The translations under genes were made by a program, and so were the position numbers. Of a stretch of DNA of 64,000 bases, positions 50,945 through 60,243 are shown one piece after another; within the stretch, counting starts at the first letter, position 1, and every line of letters begins with the position of its first letter. Origin of the DNA: Bacillus sp. WMMC1349 (GTDB lineage: Bacteria > Bacillota > Bacilli > Bacillales > Bacillaceae); NCBI RefSeq assembly GCF_013155385.1, contig NZ_JABJUQ010000007.1, forward strand, positions 974,001-1,038,000. The letters run 5' to 3'. Under the pieces are notes generated by a model, which saw only the letters and a program-made list of their open reading frames with translations, was not told the DNA's origin and searched no databases.

Positions 50945-53890
50945 GTGAAAATTCAAGCTCTTCACATATATGGTTACGGAAAATTTATCAATCAAATATT
51001 TCATCTATCACCTTCAAACCTCCACTTAATCTATGGGCTGAATGAAGCTGGAAAAACCACGCTGATGTCATTTATTGAAAGCGTGTTGTTCGGGTTTCCA
51101 AAAACAAAGCGCTATGAACCGAAAACAGGCGGGACATACGGAGGAATGCTTGAGGTACATCATCACGAATTCGGACATCTCCGCATTGAACGGACGGCAG
51201 GAAAGCCTGAACGGGTGAATATCTACTTAGAAAATGGCAGTATTCGCTCAGAAGACTTTCTTAACAAGCTATTATCCAATATGGACAGGCCATTGTATAA
51301 AGCAATCTACTCGTTTGATGTCTTCGGTCTTCAGGAGATTCATAAGATGAACCGTGACAAAATCGGGCGTTTTTTACTTTTTTCAAGTTTGTTCGGTTCT
51401 GACGCCATTTCAAAAATGGATGCGAACCTGTTAAAAAAACAGGAAGAACTGTTTAAACCGAATGGTCGAAAACCTGAGCTTAACCAGGAACTGGAGCGGT
51501 TAAAACGGCTTTCAGAGGAATTAAAAAAAGCGAAAGCGCGTGAAGGAGAATATCATCATCTCCTAAGCGAGAAAAAAGCAACTAAAGTGATGATCAACAA
51601 ACATGAGCAGCTGCTCCGCGAATTTACAGGTGAGCTCGAGCGTTTGAAGCAGGCACTTCAAATCTATCCTTTAATTGCCGAAGAACACGTCCTGATAAAC
51701 GAATTGAAAACATGTCAAAGCGATTTTCCTGAAACGGGATTATTTGAGTTGGAAAAATATGAATCTCATCTTCATCCCAAATTAGCTCAGTTGAAAGGGC
51801 TTGAGGAAAAGAAATCTGATTTGATGAAACAATCTGTTGAGTTTTCGCCTCAAAAAGGGCATTTACAGTACGAAGTGAAAATTGAAGAGCTTCTAGCAGA
51901 GTATCAATTTTACCAATCATACAAAGAAAAAATCATGATATTAACTGAACAACTAGCTCAAATGGAAAAACATGTCAAGGAGGGGATGACACGGTTAAAA
52001 ATAGACAATGAAACAGAGATTTTAAAAATAGACACTACATATGAATATGAATGGAAACTGCAAGAAACCATTCAAATTTATCTGCAGTTATGTGACAAGA
52101 AACGGATGCTTGACGAACATTTTGAGCGGACAAGAGCAGACTTGGAAGAAACAGAACAAGCATGTGCCAGTTTGGCTAAAAAAGTAATGGCAGAGGATGT
52201 TCGTCATCAAAAAGAAGAAGCCCTTAGCCGTTTCGAGGCGACAAACGGGCAATTAGGAAAACGGGAAGAGTTGAAAAGACAACTGTCTTTTCTGAAAAAA
52301 GAACAGAAAGATCGGATGAAGCGAAGAACCATCGGAGCAGTTTTGACCATATTGACTGCTTTTGTTGCCTGCATATCAGCACTGTTTTTCAAGGAATGGT
52401 TTTTAGTGATGTTGATCGTTCCGATTTCAATTGTCTTCGTGTTGTTTTTTCTAAAGAAATCTGAACCGTCTTCTGTCATGATGTTTATTGAAAACCAGCT
52501 TGACAACCTTGAAGATTCCACTATCAAGCATGGACCAGAACAGACAAAATTAAGAGAAGAGCTATGGCAGGATGAGCAATCAAGACAATTTCTCATGATG
52601 AAACGAGCTGAACTAAAGCAAAGGGAAACGGACTATGAAAGAGCCATCCAAAAATATGAGAATTGGGAAGCAGAAATCCATCCTTATCAGCAGCAAGCAG
52701 ACGATTATGTAAAAGAGTTGAATCTGGCAATCGAACCAGCATTTTTACTTGATGCTTACAGTTTGATAAAAGAGCTGAATAAAGACTTGACAAAAAAATG
52801 GGAGCTAAAAGAGGAACTCAACCACTTTCAAGAAAAAAGCGCATCCTTTGAAGAACGGCTTATGAATATCGCCGCAAGGCTTCACCACTCTGAAGAAAGT
52901 ATACCTGACCTGATGTATTCTTTGAAAAGTGAACTTGATACCGAAAAGCAAAGACTTATGAAGGAACAGGAACTCAATATGTCTATTGATCATACTGTTG
53001 AGCAAATCAAGGATCTAACAAGGGAAGCAGACTACTTCAAATCGAAAATATCTGAATTGTTTGCGGAAGCTGGAGCAAGCGACCGTGAGATGTTTATCAA
53101 GCTGGCAAAACAAGATAGAACCAACAAGGATCTTAAAGCAAAACTCAACCAAATTCAAAGAGAACTTCGTACAAAAGATGAGATTGCGATTACACTGGCC
53201 TCAGAGAATGCTTTTACAGGACTAGAGGAACAGCTGAGCAATGTTAAAAAACAAAAAGCCCGTACAGAACAGCAACTGATAGAGGAAAGAGAAAAGGTAG
53301 CATTGCTTACTGCTGAGCAGCGAAGACTTGAAGAATCGGGAACGGTTTCTGAATTGACACATCAGCTAGAAATGCAAAAAGATCAAGTTGCTCAAGCCGC
53401 AAAAAAATGGGCTTCAATTAAGTTGATCAGACAAGCTGTGAAAAATAAACTTGATGAACATAAAAGAATTCGTCTTCCCAAGCTTTTAGAGACAGCGGAA
53501 TCATTGTTAAAAACATTAACGGGTAACCGTTATGAAAAAATTTATTTCTCTGAAACGAATGATTCAATCATGGTACTGAAAAAAGATGGAGCGGCTTATC
53601 ACGCCCATGAATTATCACAGGCAACTTGTGAACAGCTTTATTTAGCGATTCGCTTCGCACTTGCTCTATCCCATCAAAAAGGAGTCCGACTTCCTTTTCA
53701 GCTTGATGACAGCTTTGTTCACTTTGATCATGATAGATTTAAGCGTGTGGTAGAGTTATTAAAGGAATTATCAGGAGGAGATCAGCAAATTTTATACTAT
53801 ACATGTCATGATCATGTAAAGGCGTCTTTTCATGATGAAGAGGTGACAGTGCTTTCTCCGCCATTACCAGAAATGGTAAAAAAAGCGTAA
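50945..53890 (+). CDS. yhaN: SbcC/Rad50-like ATPase YhaN with internal membrane hairpin
   Basis: 981 aa. Walker A YGLNEAGKTTL at residue ~30, then a long coiled coil (200-460), two membrane helices at about 460-500 (GAVLTILTAFVACISALFF, FLVMLIVPISIVFVLFFL), a second coiled coil, and the Walker B region FQLDDSFVHFDHDR near 920. The membrane hairpin at the coiled-coil apex is where Rad50 has its zinc hook, so this version is tethered to the membrane. GTG start with GGGAGG six nt upstream. Operon yhaO–yhaN–yhaM. Confidence 0.9.
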   Translation: MKIQALHIYGYGKFINQIFHLSPSNLHLIYGLNEAGKTTLMSFIESVLFGFPKTKRYEPKTGGTYGGMLEVHHHEFGHLRIERTAGKPERVNIYLENGSIRSEDFLNKLLSNMDRPLYKAIYSFDVFGLQEIHKMNRDKIGRFLLFSSLFGSDAISKMDANLLKKQEELFKPNGRKPELNQELERLKRLSEELKKAKAREGEYHHLLSEKKATKVMINKHEQLLREFTGELERLKQALQIYPLIAEEHVLINELKTCQSDFPETGLFELEKYESHLHPKLAQLKGLEEKKSDLMKQSVEFSPQKGHLQYEVKIEELLAEYQFYQSYKEKIMILTEQLAQMEKHVKEGMTRLKIDNETEILKIDTTYEYEWKLQETIQIYLQLCDKKRMLDEHFERTRADLEETEQACASLAKKVMAEDVRHQKEEALSRFEATNGQLGKREELKRQLSFLKKEQKDRMKRRTIGAVLTILTAFVACISALFFKEWFLVMLIVPISIVFVLFFLKKSEPSSVMMFIENQLDNLEDSTIKHGPEQTKLREELWQDEQSRQFLMMKRAELKQRETDYERAIQKYENWEAEIHPYQQQADDYVKELNLAIEPAFLLDAYSLIKELNKDLTKKWELKEELNHFQEKSASFEERLMNIAARLHHSEESIPDLMYSLKSELDTEKQRLMKEQELNMSIDHTVEQIKDLTREADYFKSKISELFAEAGASDREMFIKLAKQDRTNKDLKAKLNQIQRELRTKDEIAITLASENAFTGLEEQLSNVKKQKARTEQQLIEEREKVALLTAEQRRLEESGTVSELTHQLEMQKDQVAQAAKKWASIKLIRQAVKNKLDEHKRIRLPKLLETAESLLKTLTGNRYEKIYFSETNDSIMVLKKDGAAYHAHELSQATCEQLYLAIRFALALSHQKGVRLPFQLDDSFVHFDHDRFKRVVELLKELSGGDQQILYYTCHDHVKASFHDEEVTVLSPPLPEMVKKA

Positions 53891-53951
53891 CGAACAAATC
53901 ATAGTGTATGCTATAATCAATCATATGTAAGAAAACGGAGGGAGCTTTACA

Positions 53952-54905
53952 ATGGCAAAAGGTATCATGCTACATGAAGTTGGTGAGCAGGTCGATTTAT
54001 ACTTGCTGATCAAATCGTCAACAAAAGGGATTGCAAGTAATGGAAAACCATTTCTAACACTGATGCTGCAGGATCAGTCAGGAGACATTGAAGCAAAGCT
54101 TTGGGACGCTAAGCAAAATGATGAAGTAACCTATGGACCGCAAACGATTGTGAAGGTGGTCGGTGATATTCATCATTACCGCGGGCGCAATCAGTTAAAG
54201 CTGAGAAACATCAGACCTGCCGGTGCAAATGACAATGTACATATTGATGATTTTCTCGAGACCGCTCCAATTCCTAAAAATGAAATGATGGAAGCGATCA
54301 CCCAATATATTTTTGAAATGAAAAACCCAAATATTCAGCGGATGACAAGACATCTGGTCAAAAAATATGGAAAAGAATTCAGCGATTTTCCAGCCGCGAC
54401 AAAAAATCATCATGAATTTGTATCTGGATTAGCATACCATGTTGTCTCAATGTTAAATCTAGCCAAATCTGTAGCTGATTTATATCCGACACTTGACAGA
54501 GATCTGCTTTATGCGGGTGTGATCCTTCACGATCTAGGCAAAGTAAAAGAGCTTTCTGGACCGGTGTCCACCACATATACAGTTGAAGGGAATTTGCTTG
54601 GTCATATTTCAATCATGGTAACAGAGGTCTCAAAAGCAGCGGAAGAGCTTCAAATTGATTCAGAAGAAGTGCTTATTTTACAGCATTTAATTTTAAGTCA
54701 TCATGGTAAACCTGAATGGGGAAGTCCGAAACCACCGATGGTCAAAGAAGCGGAAGTTCTTCATTATATCGATAATCTTGATGCAAAAATCAATATGATG
54801 GATCGAGCACTTTTGCGAGTGAAGCCAGGAGAGTATACTGAGCGTGTCTTTGCGCTGGATAACCGTTCCTTTTATAAACCCACTTTTCATCAATCACCAT
54901 CATAA
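53952..54905 (+). CDS. yhaM: 3'-5' exoribonuclease YhaM
   Basis: 317 aa: N-terminal OB fold (residues 10-95, [18 protein letters not shown]) and an HD domain with [12 protein letters not shown] and [13 protein letters not shown] supplying His and His-Asp metal ligands, then [18 protein letters not shown]. Matches YhaM, a Mn2+/Co2+-dependent exonuclease that trims RNA. SD CGGAGGGAGC before the ATG; 61 nt after yhaN, so part of the same transcription unit. Confidence 0.93.
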   Translation: MAKGIMLHEVGEQVDLYLLIKSSTKGIASNGKPFLTLMLQDQSGDIEAKLWDAKQNDEVTYGPQTIVKVVGDIHHYRGRNQLKLRNIRPAGANDNVHIDDFLETAPIPKNEMMEAITQYIFEMKNPNIQRMTRHLVKKYGKEFSDFPAATKNHHEFVSGLAYHVVSMLNLAKSVADLYPTLDRDLLYAGVILHDLGKVKELSGPVSTTYTVEGNLLGHISIMVTEVSKAAEELQIDSEEVLILQHLILSHHGKPEWGSPKPPMVKEAEVLHYIDNLDAKINMMDRALLRVKPGEYTERVFALDNRSFYKPTFHQSPS

Positions 54906-54965
54906 CTTGTCTCTTAGCCGCATATATTCAGGTAATACAGTTTATCTGAAAAAGGGGGAGAACGG

Positions 54966-55190
54966 ATGCTGTTTTTTCCATGGTGGGTTTATCTCTGTAT
55001 TGTCGGCATTGTCTTTTGCGCATATAAGCTGATGGCAACAGCAAAAGAAGAAGAAACAATTGATCAGACATTTATCGAAAAAGAAGGACAGATTTATATG
55101 GAGCGCATGAAAAACGAGCAAGAAAGACGGAAAAAAACTTCTTCAGATCAAAGCGAGCCTGAAGCGGAAAGCAAGCACTCAATTGCCTGA
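54966..55190 (+). CDS. yhaL: small membrane protein YhaL
   Basis: 74 aa: one N-terminal membrane helix (FFPWWVYLCIVGIVFCAYKL) then a charged Glu/Lys-rich cytoplasmic tail. SD AAGGGGGAG. Located between yhaM and prsA as in B. subtilis, where YhaL is annotated as a sporulation-related protein. Its mechanism is unknown. Confidence 0.82.
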   Translation: MLFFPWWVYLCIVGIVFCAYKLMATAKEEETIDQTFIEKEGQIYMERMKNEQERRKKTSSDQSEPEAESKHSIA

Positions 55191-55202
55191 CATATTTATT
55201 TT

Positions 55203-55240
55203 TTAAGGGGCATTCTCAAACTTTGAGATGCTCCTTTTCA
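55203..55240 (+). terminator. terminator of the yhaONML unit
   Basis: GGGGCATTCTCAAA pairs with TTTGAGATGCTCC, followed by TTTTC. Confidence 0.75.
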
Positions 55241-55287
55241 TTTCCCATTGTTTCTAATTTGAATTTTGCAATGTAGTTAAAGAAATA

Positions 55288-55320
55288 AGCATGAGACTGG
55301 TACAAAACCAACCTCATGCC
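55288..55320 (-). terminator. terminator of prsA
   Basis: GCATGAG (55289-55295) / CTCATGC (55313-55319) with inner TGGT/ACCA pairing; followed on the minus strand by TTATTTC. Confidence 0.75.
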
Positions 55321-55335
55321 TATTTATGCGGAAAA

Positions 55336-56205
55336 TTAGCCTTGTCCATTCATTTGCGGCATTTTCTCACGTTCTTCTACTTGTTTTTTTAATGTTTTAT
55401 CTTTAACATTTAAATCGGCTTTCTTTATTAGCATGTCCACAGCATTTTGAATTTCATTTGGGTTATTTATTTTTAATTCTTTAAGTTGTTTCTTTAAATC
55501 TTTTTTCATATCTTCGTATTTCCCGCGTTTTTCAATTATCTTAATAATATGGTAACCGTGTTTTGTTTTAACTGGTTTACTGATTTCACCTACTTTTAAA
55601 GCAAATGCAGCTTTAAGAAATGTTTTATCCATTTCTGGCTCTTTTTTGCCATGCCAGCTAAGATCTCCACCAATTATAGACGATGAGTCTATTGAGTACT
55701 CTTCTGCCAGGTCTTCAAATTTTTCACCTTTTTTCAGTTTTTTCGCAACTTCTTCAATGGTTTTCTTTTCTTTGACGATAATGTGGCTGATATGATATTT
55801 CCCTTTTATACTGTCATAAAATTGTTTCACATCTTTGTCTGTTACTTTTATGTTATCTTCTGCCGCTTTTTTCCTGAGAAGCTCAGTTTTAATTTGTTTT
55901 TTTACGAAATCTTCGCCTTTTTGATCAATCATTGCATCGATTTGTTGACCAGCTATTTTTTTATATTCATCCAGTCTTTTGTCAATTTCTTTGTTTGAAA
56001 CTTTGTATTTATCTTCAAGAACTTTTTTTTCCAGAAGAACATCAAGACCAGAAACCCCATTTTGTTCTAATAATGTATCATATAGCTCTCCTTTTGTTAT
56101 ATCTCCAGCTTTTGTTTCAGCGACAACTTCAGAGTCTCCCCCTTTACATGCACTAAGGGTAAGAATACTAGTGGCAGCAACTGCCGCGATTACCATTTTT
56201 TTCAT
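55336..56205 (-). CDS. prsA: foldase lipoprotein PrsA (peptidyl-prolyl isomerase)
   Basis: 289 aa. Lipoprotein signal MKKMVIAAVAATSIL then LTLSAC with the lipidated Cys at residue 20; helical foldase arms; parvulin domain about 125-225 (YHISHIIVKEKKTIEEVAKK, GGDLSWHGKKE, FALKVGEISKPVKTKHGYHI). Folds secreted enzymes outside the membrane; essential in B. subtilis. ATG 56205 is chosen as start of a normal signal peptide; the GTG 12 bases upstream would spoil it. Repressed or tuned by growth state; scoC lies nearby. Confidence 0.95.
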   Translation of the reverse strand: MKKMVIAAVAATSILTLSACKGGDSEVVAETKAGDITKGELYDTLLEQNGVSGLDVLLEKKVLEDKYKVSNKEIDKRLDEYKKIAGQQIDAMIDQKGEDFVKKQIKTELLRKKAAEDNIKVTDKDVKQFYDSIKGKYHISHIIVKEKKTIEEVAKKLKKGEKFEDLAEEYSIDSSSIIGGDLSWHGKKEPEMDKTFLKAAFALKVGEISKPVKTKHGYHIIKIIEKRGKYEDMKKDLKKQLKELKINNPNEIQNAVDMLIKKADLNVKDKTLKKQVEEREKMPQMNGQG

Positions 56206-56366
56206 ATTGAAAAACACTCCTAATCATAACAATTTAACTTCCTTTGAATTGTATCATATCATATTCTGCCATGCTGTAAAAAGATTTTCAATAGAGGGGC
56301 ATTCGTCTAGTCAAAATTTTTTCTCCGCCATACAAATATAGTGATCAAGAAAAGGAGGTCAATAAC

Positions 56367-56453
56367 ATGAGTGGAGGATACTCAAGCGGTTTTGCTTTAT
56401 TGGTCGTGTTATTTATTTTGTTAATCATCGTCGGTGCAGCTTACCTGTACTAA
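56367..56453 (+). CDS. YjcZ-type tiny sporulation membrane protein 1
   Basis: 28 aa, SD AAAGGAGG eight nt before ATG. Reads MSGGYSSGFALLVVLFILL then IIVGAAYLY: a glycine-rich head and one hydrophobic helix, the pattern of the Bacillus 'tiny TM' YjcZ family of sporulation proteins. Divergent from prsA; own terminator downstream. Missed by ordinary length cut-offs. Confidence 0.85.
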   Translation: MSGGYSSGFALLVVLFILLIIVGAAYLY

Positions 56454-56471
56454 ACACTTAAAAAATAAGGA

Positions 56472-56504
56472 AAAGAACCGCTTTTTGGGTGGTTCTTTTC
56501 TTTG
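56472..56504 (+). terminator. terminator of tiny protein 1
   Basis: AAAGAACC / GGTTCTTTTC stem with a GCTTTTTGGGT loop. Confidence 0.8.
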
Positions 56505-56575
56505 TAAGCAGAGAGCCTAATCGTTTTGTGATATTCGTGCATACACTAATGTAACGACTAAGAGGAGGTGTCAAC

Positions 56576-56674
56576 ATGGGTGACGGCTATGTAGGAGGTT
56601 TCGCAGGCGGTTTCGCACTGCTTGTGGTACTGTTCATTTTGTTAATTATTATTGGTGCTTCTTGGATATGTTAA
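56576..56674 (+). CDS. YjcZ-type tiny sporulation membrane protein 2
   Basis: 32 aa, SD AGAGGAGGTG seven nt before ATG. Glycine-rich head GDGYVGGFAGG then FALLVVLFILLIIIGASWIC. The helix FALLVVLFILLII is identical to protein 1, so the two are recent paralogues. Each has its own promoter space and terminator. Confidence 0.85.
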   Translation: MGDGYVGGFAGGFALLVVLFILLIIIGASWIC

Positions 56675-56683
56675 TAAACAAAA

Positions 56684-56727
56684 GGATAGCTGCCTGATCA
56701 ATTGCGATCGGCAGCTATCTTTTTTTA
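56684..56727 (+). terminator. terminator of tiny protein 2
   Basis: GATAGCTGCC (from 56685) pairs with GGCAGCTATC, followed by seven T. Confidence 0.88.
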
Positions 56728-56910
56728 TACTGCAAATGAGATTTCAATAAATGATGAGATCAATAAAATTAAAATCAGGACATTAATGATTCTAAATACC
56801 TTATCTTGCCGTTCTTCAGGAATCTCTTTGATAAGGCATAATGAGTTTGTAAGATTGTTGATGTTAAACACAGTAAAGACCGCAAACAAAATGAAATAAA
56901 AAACAATAAT
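56725..56910 (-). CDS. possible small two-helix membrane protein with non-standard start
   Basis: 61 codons encoding two hydrophobic helices (IIVFYFILFAVFTVFNI and INVLILILLISSFIEISF) joined by a charged loop (CLIKEIPEERQDK). A fine SD (GAGGGGG) lies seven nt before an ATT codon, with no ATG/GTG/TTG at a usable distance in frame. Either initiation occurs at ATT, as in infC, or the gene has lost its start. The composition is typical of real membrane proteins. No family recognised. Confidence 0.45.
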   Translation of the reverse strand: MIVFYFILFAVFTVFNINNLTNSLCLIKEIPEERQDKVFRIINVLILILLISSFIEISFAV

Positions 56911-56980
56911 TAGAGATCCCCCTCTCTATTTCTTCCCATACTACATTATCAAATATTGATTGAAAAAGATAGATTATTCA

Positions 56981-57496
56981 TTATTTTTGGATTAAAATAT
57001 CAAAGTCGTCTGCTTCTTGGTCAACATAGCTGTTTTTTGGTGCTTGAGCTAGTTTCCAGGCGAGTAAAAAGTCTGGTAAACAATAACCGAAATGGATACT
57101 TGATATGATACAGAAATAATGAGCAAGCTCTGGTATCATGGCCCCCGCATAGAAAAAAAACGGGGTGATGACTGAGAAAGGAAGAAGCAATGAAACAAGC
57201 ATTGTATTTTTCGGAATTTCTCTCCACGTTCGCATTTTTACCCAAAATATCTTTTTTTCAAGTTTTTTTCTGCTGATGTTCGGTAATAAGTGTAAGATTT
57301 TATGAACGATAATCGTCACAACTAAAATTCCAGTGAACAAAAGAGCATGATCGCCTTTTTGCACAGTTTGTGGATGGATTAGCTGCATCGCTAAATATTC
57401 AGGAATAAAAAAAATAATCATTAAACTAATGGCAGCGAGTACAATTCGCATACCTCCATAATCTTTTGTTAGATTAATGGTTTTCCAGCAACTCAT
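56981..57496 (-). CDS. yhaJ: DUF3267 membrane protein YhaJ
   Basis: 171 aa with four hydrophobic segments and the DUF3267 zincin-like motif region VHKILHLLPN (His-x3-His; the Glu of HExxH is replaced). Family members are predicted membrane metalloproteases of unknown substrate; the missing Glu makes activity uncertain. ATG 57496 has GGAAGG nine nt upstream; an in-frame ATG at 57505 abuts that SD. Position upstream of prsA matches yhaJ. Confidence 0.75.
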   Translation of the reverse strand: MSCWKTINLTKDYGGMRIVLAAISLMIIFFIPEYLAMQLIHPQTVQKGDHALLFTGILVVTIIVHKILHLLPNISRKKLEKKIFWVKMRTWREIPKNTMLVSLLLPFSVITPFFFYAGAMIPELAHYFCIISSIHFGYCLPDFLLAWKLAQAPKNSYVDQEADDFDILIQK

Positions 57497-57709
57497 CAGT
57501 GACATCCTTCCATTTTTAAAACTGATATATAAATCCTCAGAATAATTTACTCTTCTGGGTGAGAAAAATCAATCCCTTTTTGAAAAAAAATTCGTCATTT
57601 TAACAAGAAATGACGAGAGTTCAAAAAGGGGACAAAAATCTTCATATTGAACTTTCAACTAAAGGAAATATCGGCTAAAATAAAATAAAGGGAGAGAGAT
57701 GTGAGAATT

Positions 57710-58057
57710 ATGAGTTCAATTGATGATCGTCTTACACGATTGGAATATTATATGAAGCTGCTGTTGAATACGGCAGAGATGGATCAATATCCATATTATA
57801 AAATGTTAATAGAGCGAGGCTTGACTGAGGAGGAAGGGAAAGAAACTGAACGTATGTGTGAGGAATTGACAAATGAGTTGACAGAACAAAAAGCGCAAGG
57901 ATATGTGATGTTTGAACATCTTCTTACGCTTTTTGCTGGACAGCTAAATGAAAAACTTGAAGTGCACGAAACGATTTTTGCCCTTCATAGACAGGGTCTT
58001 TACAAATCGCTAATGAGCGAATTTATCAACATTATGAAAAAACATGGGATCGATTAA
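57710..58057 (+). CDS. yhaI: DUF1878 protein YhaI
   Basis: 115 aa helical protein: [58 protein letters not shown]. Close to YhaI of B. subtilis, including length when started at ATG 57710. A GTG at 57701 has the better SD (AAGGGAG) and would add three residues. Its stop overlaps the convergent scoC stop by 4 nt. Function unknown. Confidence 0.85.
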   Translation: MSSIDDRLTRLEYYMKLLLNTAEMDQYPYYKMLIERGLTEEEGKETERMCEELTNELTEQKAQGYVMFEHLLTLFAGQLNEKLEVHETIFALHRQGLYKSLMSEFINIMKKHGID

Positions 58058-58674
58058 TTTTTAATTGGTTCAAGTGGTTTGGGCATGTCTAGAGATGCAG
58101 CAGTTTCTTTTGTTTCCTCTTTTTTCTTCATTTTGCCATTATCACTGATAAACTCATTTTCTATATTAGAAAACGATTTTTCAAAAATCTCCATGAAGTC
58201 ATCTCCATAAATATGGCGAATAATCGTCATCATTTCTACGATCTCAGGAAACTTTCCGTACAGCTGATGAAGAGGTTGGGCACCTTTTAACACGGCGTTT
58301 CTAGATGGATCATAGGACTCGAGAATTTTGAGAAAAATATCTTCACCTTTCGAAGTTAGCTGAATGTACGTATTCCGTTTATCATTTAACTTTTTAGAGA
58401 ATTCTAGATAACCTCTTTCCTCAAGCTTTTTTGAAAAATTAAATGCTGTGGATACGTGCATCACACCAAATTTAGCAATTTCAGAAATAGATGCTCCGTT
58501 TAGTTGATAGGCAATCCATAAAATATGATGCTCATTGATGTTTAGGTCATAAGGCTTAATCCACTGCTGCCAATCTTTTTCAATCGATTTCCAAAGCGCT
58601 TTGCTTAGCTGTGCCATTCGTTGACTGAATAAAAGTGCGTCTTTAATAGAATAGGGCTGTTCCACTCGATTCAT
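58054..58674 (-). CDS. scoC: transition-state regulator ScoC (Hpr)
   Basis: 206-aa MarR-family repressor: long N-terminal helix ([19 protein letters not shown]), winged helix with [20 protein letters not shown] and [20 protein letters not shown], wing [16 protein letters not shown], and a Lys/Glu-rich tail. Represses extracellular protease and other post-exponential genes. The highly conserved recognition helix and gene position make the call firm. Confidence 0.95.
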   Translation of the reverse strand: MNRVEQPYSIKDALLFSQRMAQLSKALWKSIEKDWQQWIKPYDLNINEHHILWIAYQLNGASISEIAKFGVMHVSTAFNFSKKLEERGYLEFSKKLNDKRNTYIQLTSKGEDIFLKILESYDPSRNAVLKGAQPLHQLYGKFPEIVEMMTIIRHIYGDDFMEIFEKSFSNIENEFISDNGKMKKKEETKETAASLDMPKPLEPIKN

Positions 58675-58806
58675 TCACTTCACCTGCTTCTCTTTGTCTT
58701 AATAATTTCTATTATGCCAATAAAATAAAGATTAATAAAGATGTAAATTTACGAAATTTTTAAAAATTAAGTTTCTTTATGTCAAATCAAGGTTTTACTT
58801 AAAAAA

Positions 58807-58842
58807 AGAGCGTGAAAAGTTCTTATTCACACCCCTTTTTTA
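58807..58842 (-). terminator. terminator of yhaH
   Basis: GTGTGAA / TTCACGC stem on the minus strand (one G·U pair) followed by TCTTTTTTT. Confidence 0.65.
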
Positions 58843-58866
58843 AGGCTATTTTTTTCGCTGAATATA

Positions 58867-59223
58867 TTAGTTTTGTAAGGTTTTCTCTAATTGTTTAATC
58901 TTGTCTTCTATCTCAGCGATTTCCTTTTTGAGATCGTGTTGATGGGGTTTGATGACCTCTTTCCATTCCTGTATAGATGACTGAAGTTCACTACCGACAT
59001 CTTTAATGATTTCAGCGCCTTCTTGTGCTGTTTTAACAACTTGTTCTTTTAAAGCGACTCCATCGGTTTTTAATTTTTTCACTGTATCTTGAAATTTTGC
59101 ACAGTTTGTTTTAAGTTGCTTTCTAAAATTTTTACCTGAAGTTGGTGTAGTAAGCAGAGCTGTAACGCCGCCAATTACTCCACCTACAAGCAGTCCTGCC
59201 GCTAAAGATCGACCTTTTGACAT
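58867..59223 (-). CDS. yhaH: YtxH-domain protein YhaH
   Basis: 118 aa, same length as B. subtilis YhaH. N-terminal glycine-rich membrane segment (LAAGLLVGGVIGGVTALLTT) with the YtxH GxxxG pattern and PTSGKNFRKQL, then a long coiled coil. ATG 59223 follows GGGGTGA at six nt; the longer open frame is non-coding. Related proteins are general stress or sporulation associated. Confidence 0.87.
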   Translation of the reverse strand: MSKGRSLAAGLLVGGVIGGVTALLTTPTSGKNFRKQLKTNCAKFQDTVKKLKTDGVALKEQVVKTAQEGAEIIKDVGSELQSSIQEWKEVIKPHQHDLKKEIAEIEDKIKQLEKTLQN

Positions 59224-59327
59224 ATACATCACCCCGAATATATTTTTGATCTGAATTGTCACATAACAAGAATGCATTGCATAGCTTGCTTTATTTTAGC
59301 ATACTTTTTTAAAAAGGAGGGAGAGGG

Positions 59328-59519
59328 TTGTCTGTCATCTTGATTGTTTTGACATTAGTAAGCACTGCTTTTACCATCGGCTCCTTTTATTACTTAAAAC
59401 TTCTTGCGTGTTCTTCATCATATCCGCCTAAACATATCCTTAAACAAAAAACGATGTTTTGTGTGGGAGGTGCGGGACTGGCATTTTTGCTTCTTTTTTT
59501 TATTAAGCTTCTTATATAA
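59328..59519 (+). CDS. small two-helix membrane protein
   Basis: 63 aa from a TTG start with a strong SD (AAGGAGGGAG). Two hydrophobic helices (ILIVLTLVSTAFTIGSFYYL and GGAGLAFLLLFFIKLL) flank a polar loop with Cys and Lys. No family recognised. Lies divergently from yhaH and convergent with trpP. Confidence 0.65.
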   Translation: MSVILIVLTLVSTAFTIGSFYYLKLLACSSSYPPKHILKQKTMFCVGGAGLAFLLLFFIKLLI

Positions 59520-59560
59520 ATATCGTTCACGTTCGCTTTTTTTTGACCATAAAAACGAAA

Positions 59561-59585
59561 AAACCTCTTAAAAATAAGAGGTTTG
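59561..59585. terminator. terminator of trpP
   Basis: AAACCTCTTA / TAAGAGGTTT around a short A loop; six T on the minus strand. Confidence 0.85.
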
Positions 59586-59590
59586 TCATG

Positions 59591-60118
59591 TTATTTCGGT
59601 TGTTCAGTCAGTCTTGAACGTTCCGTAATAACATATACGATTGGAAAAATGATAAACATGGCAACCGTGTTGATCAGTGTCGTTGGTAATACGACGACCG
59701 AGAACAATGTAGTAAATCCTTGATTCCCTGGCAGACCACTAATGAAAAGTGCTGCCGTCAGGAAGATAGCTCCTGATAAAATTGTTCCTGCCCCAGTCAA
59801 TCCGCTAACGATAACAGTGTTTTTCTTCAGGTTTTTCAAGGCTAAAAATGAAACAAAAAAGATGACAGCTGTGATCGGTTTATCAATAACGTTTGGCAGT
59901 TGTCCGCCTGGGAATCCAGTTGTTAAGGCAGAAATGATGCCTGTCACGATACCGATCGTCAGAACATGTTGTACTTTTGGAAAAAGCATGATTCCCATAA
60001 ACATCATAATTAACATCATATCAGGCTTCATTCCGAAGAAAAAAGGCGGAATGACTGTATGAAGCGCTGCTCCAATCGCAACAATTAGGGCCATTACGAC
60101 TAACTCTTTTGTTTTCAT
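59591..60118 (-). CDS. trpP: tryptophan transporter TrpP (YhaG)
   Basis: 175 aa integral membrane protein with five to six helices and the small-transporter look of ECF S components: KELVVMALIVAIGAALHTVI, FFFGMKPDMMLIMMFMG, GFPGGQLPNVIDKPITA. B. subtilis TrpP imports tryptophan and is repressed translationally by TRAP; matching GAG/TAG repeats cover the start here. The ATG lacks a free SD outside those repeats, as expected if TRAP binding hides it. Confidence 0.93.
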   Translation of the reverse strand: MKTKELVVMALIVAIGAALHTVIPPFFFGMKPDMMLIMMFMGIMLFPKVQHVLTIGIVTGIISALTTGFPGGQLPNVIDKPITAVIFFVSFLALKNLKKNTVIVSGLTGAGTILSGAIFLTAALFISGLPGNQGFTTLFSVVVLPTTLINTVAMFIIFPIVYVITERSRLTEQPK

Positions 60119-60145
60119 GACTATTCTCTCTCCTCATCTAGGCTC
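60100..60145 (-). promoter_or_regulatory. trpP: TRAP binding site over the trpP start
   Basis: Minus strand order: GAG, TAG, GAG, GAG, TAG in the 30 nt before the ATG with 2-4 nt spacers (60145-60121), then GAG and TAG in codons 5-7. TRAP-tryptophan bound here would occlude the SD (GAGGAGAG). Confidence 0.85.
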
Positions 60146-60243
60146 TTTTTTAGCTTCCCAATAATATGCTCATCATTTATTGCGAAAGCTTTATGAAATT
60201 ATATCAGACTTTAATAGGGAAGTGGAAGCCTTTTTATGGATGA

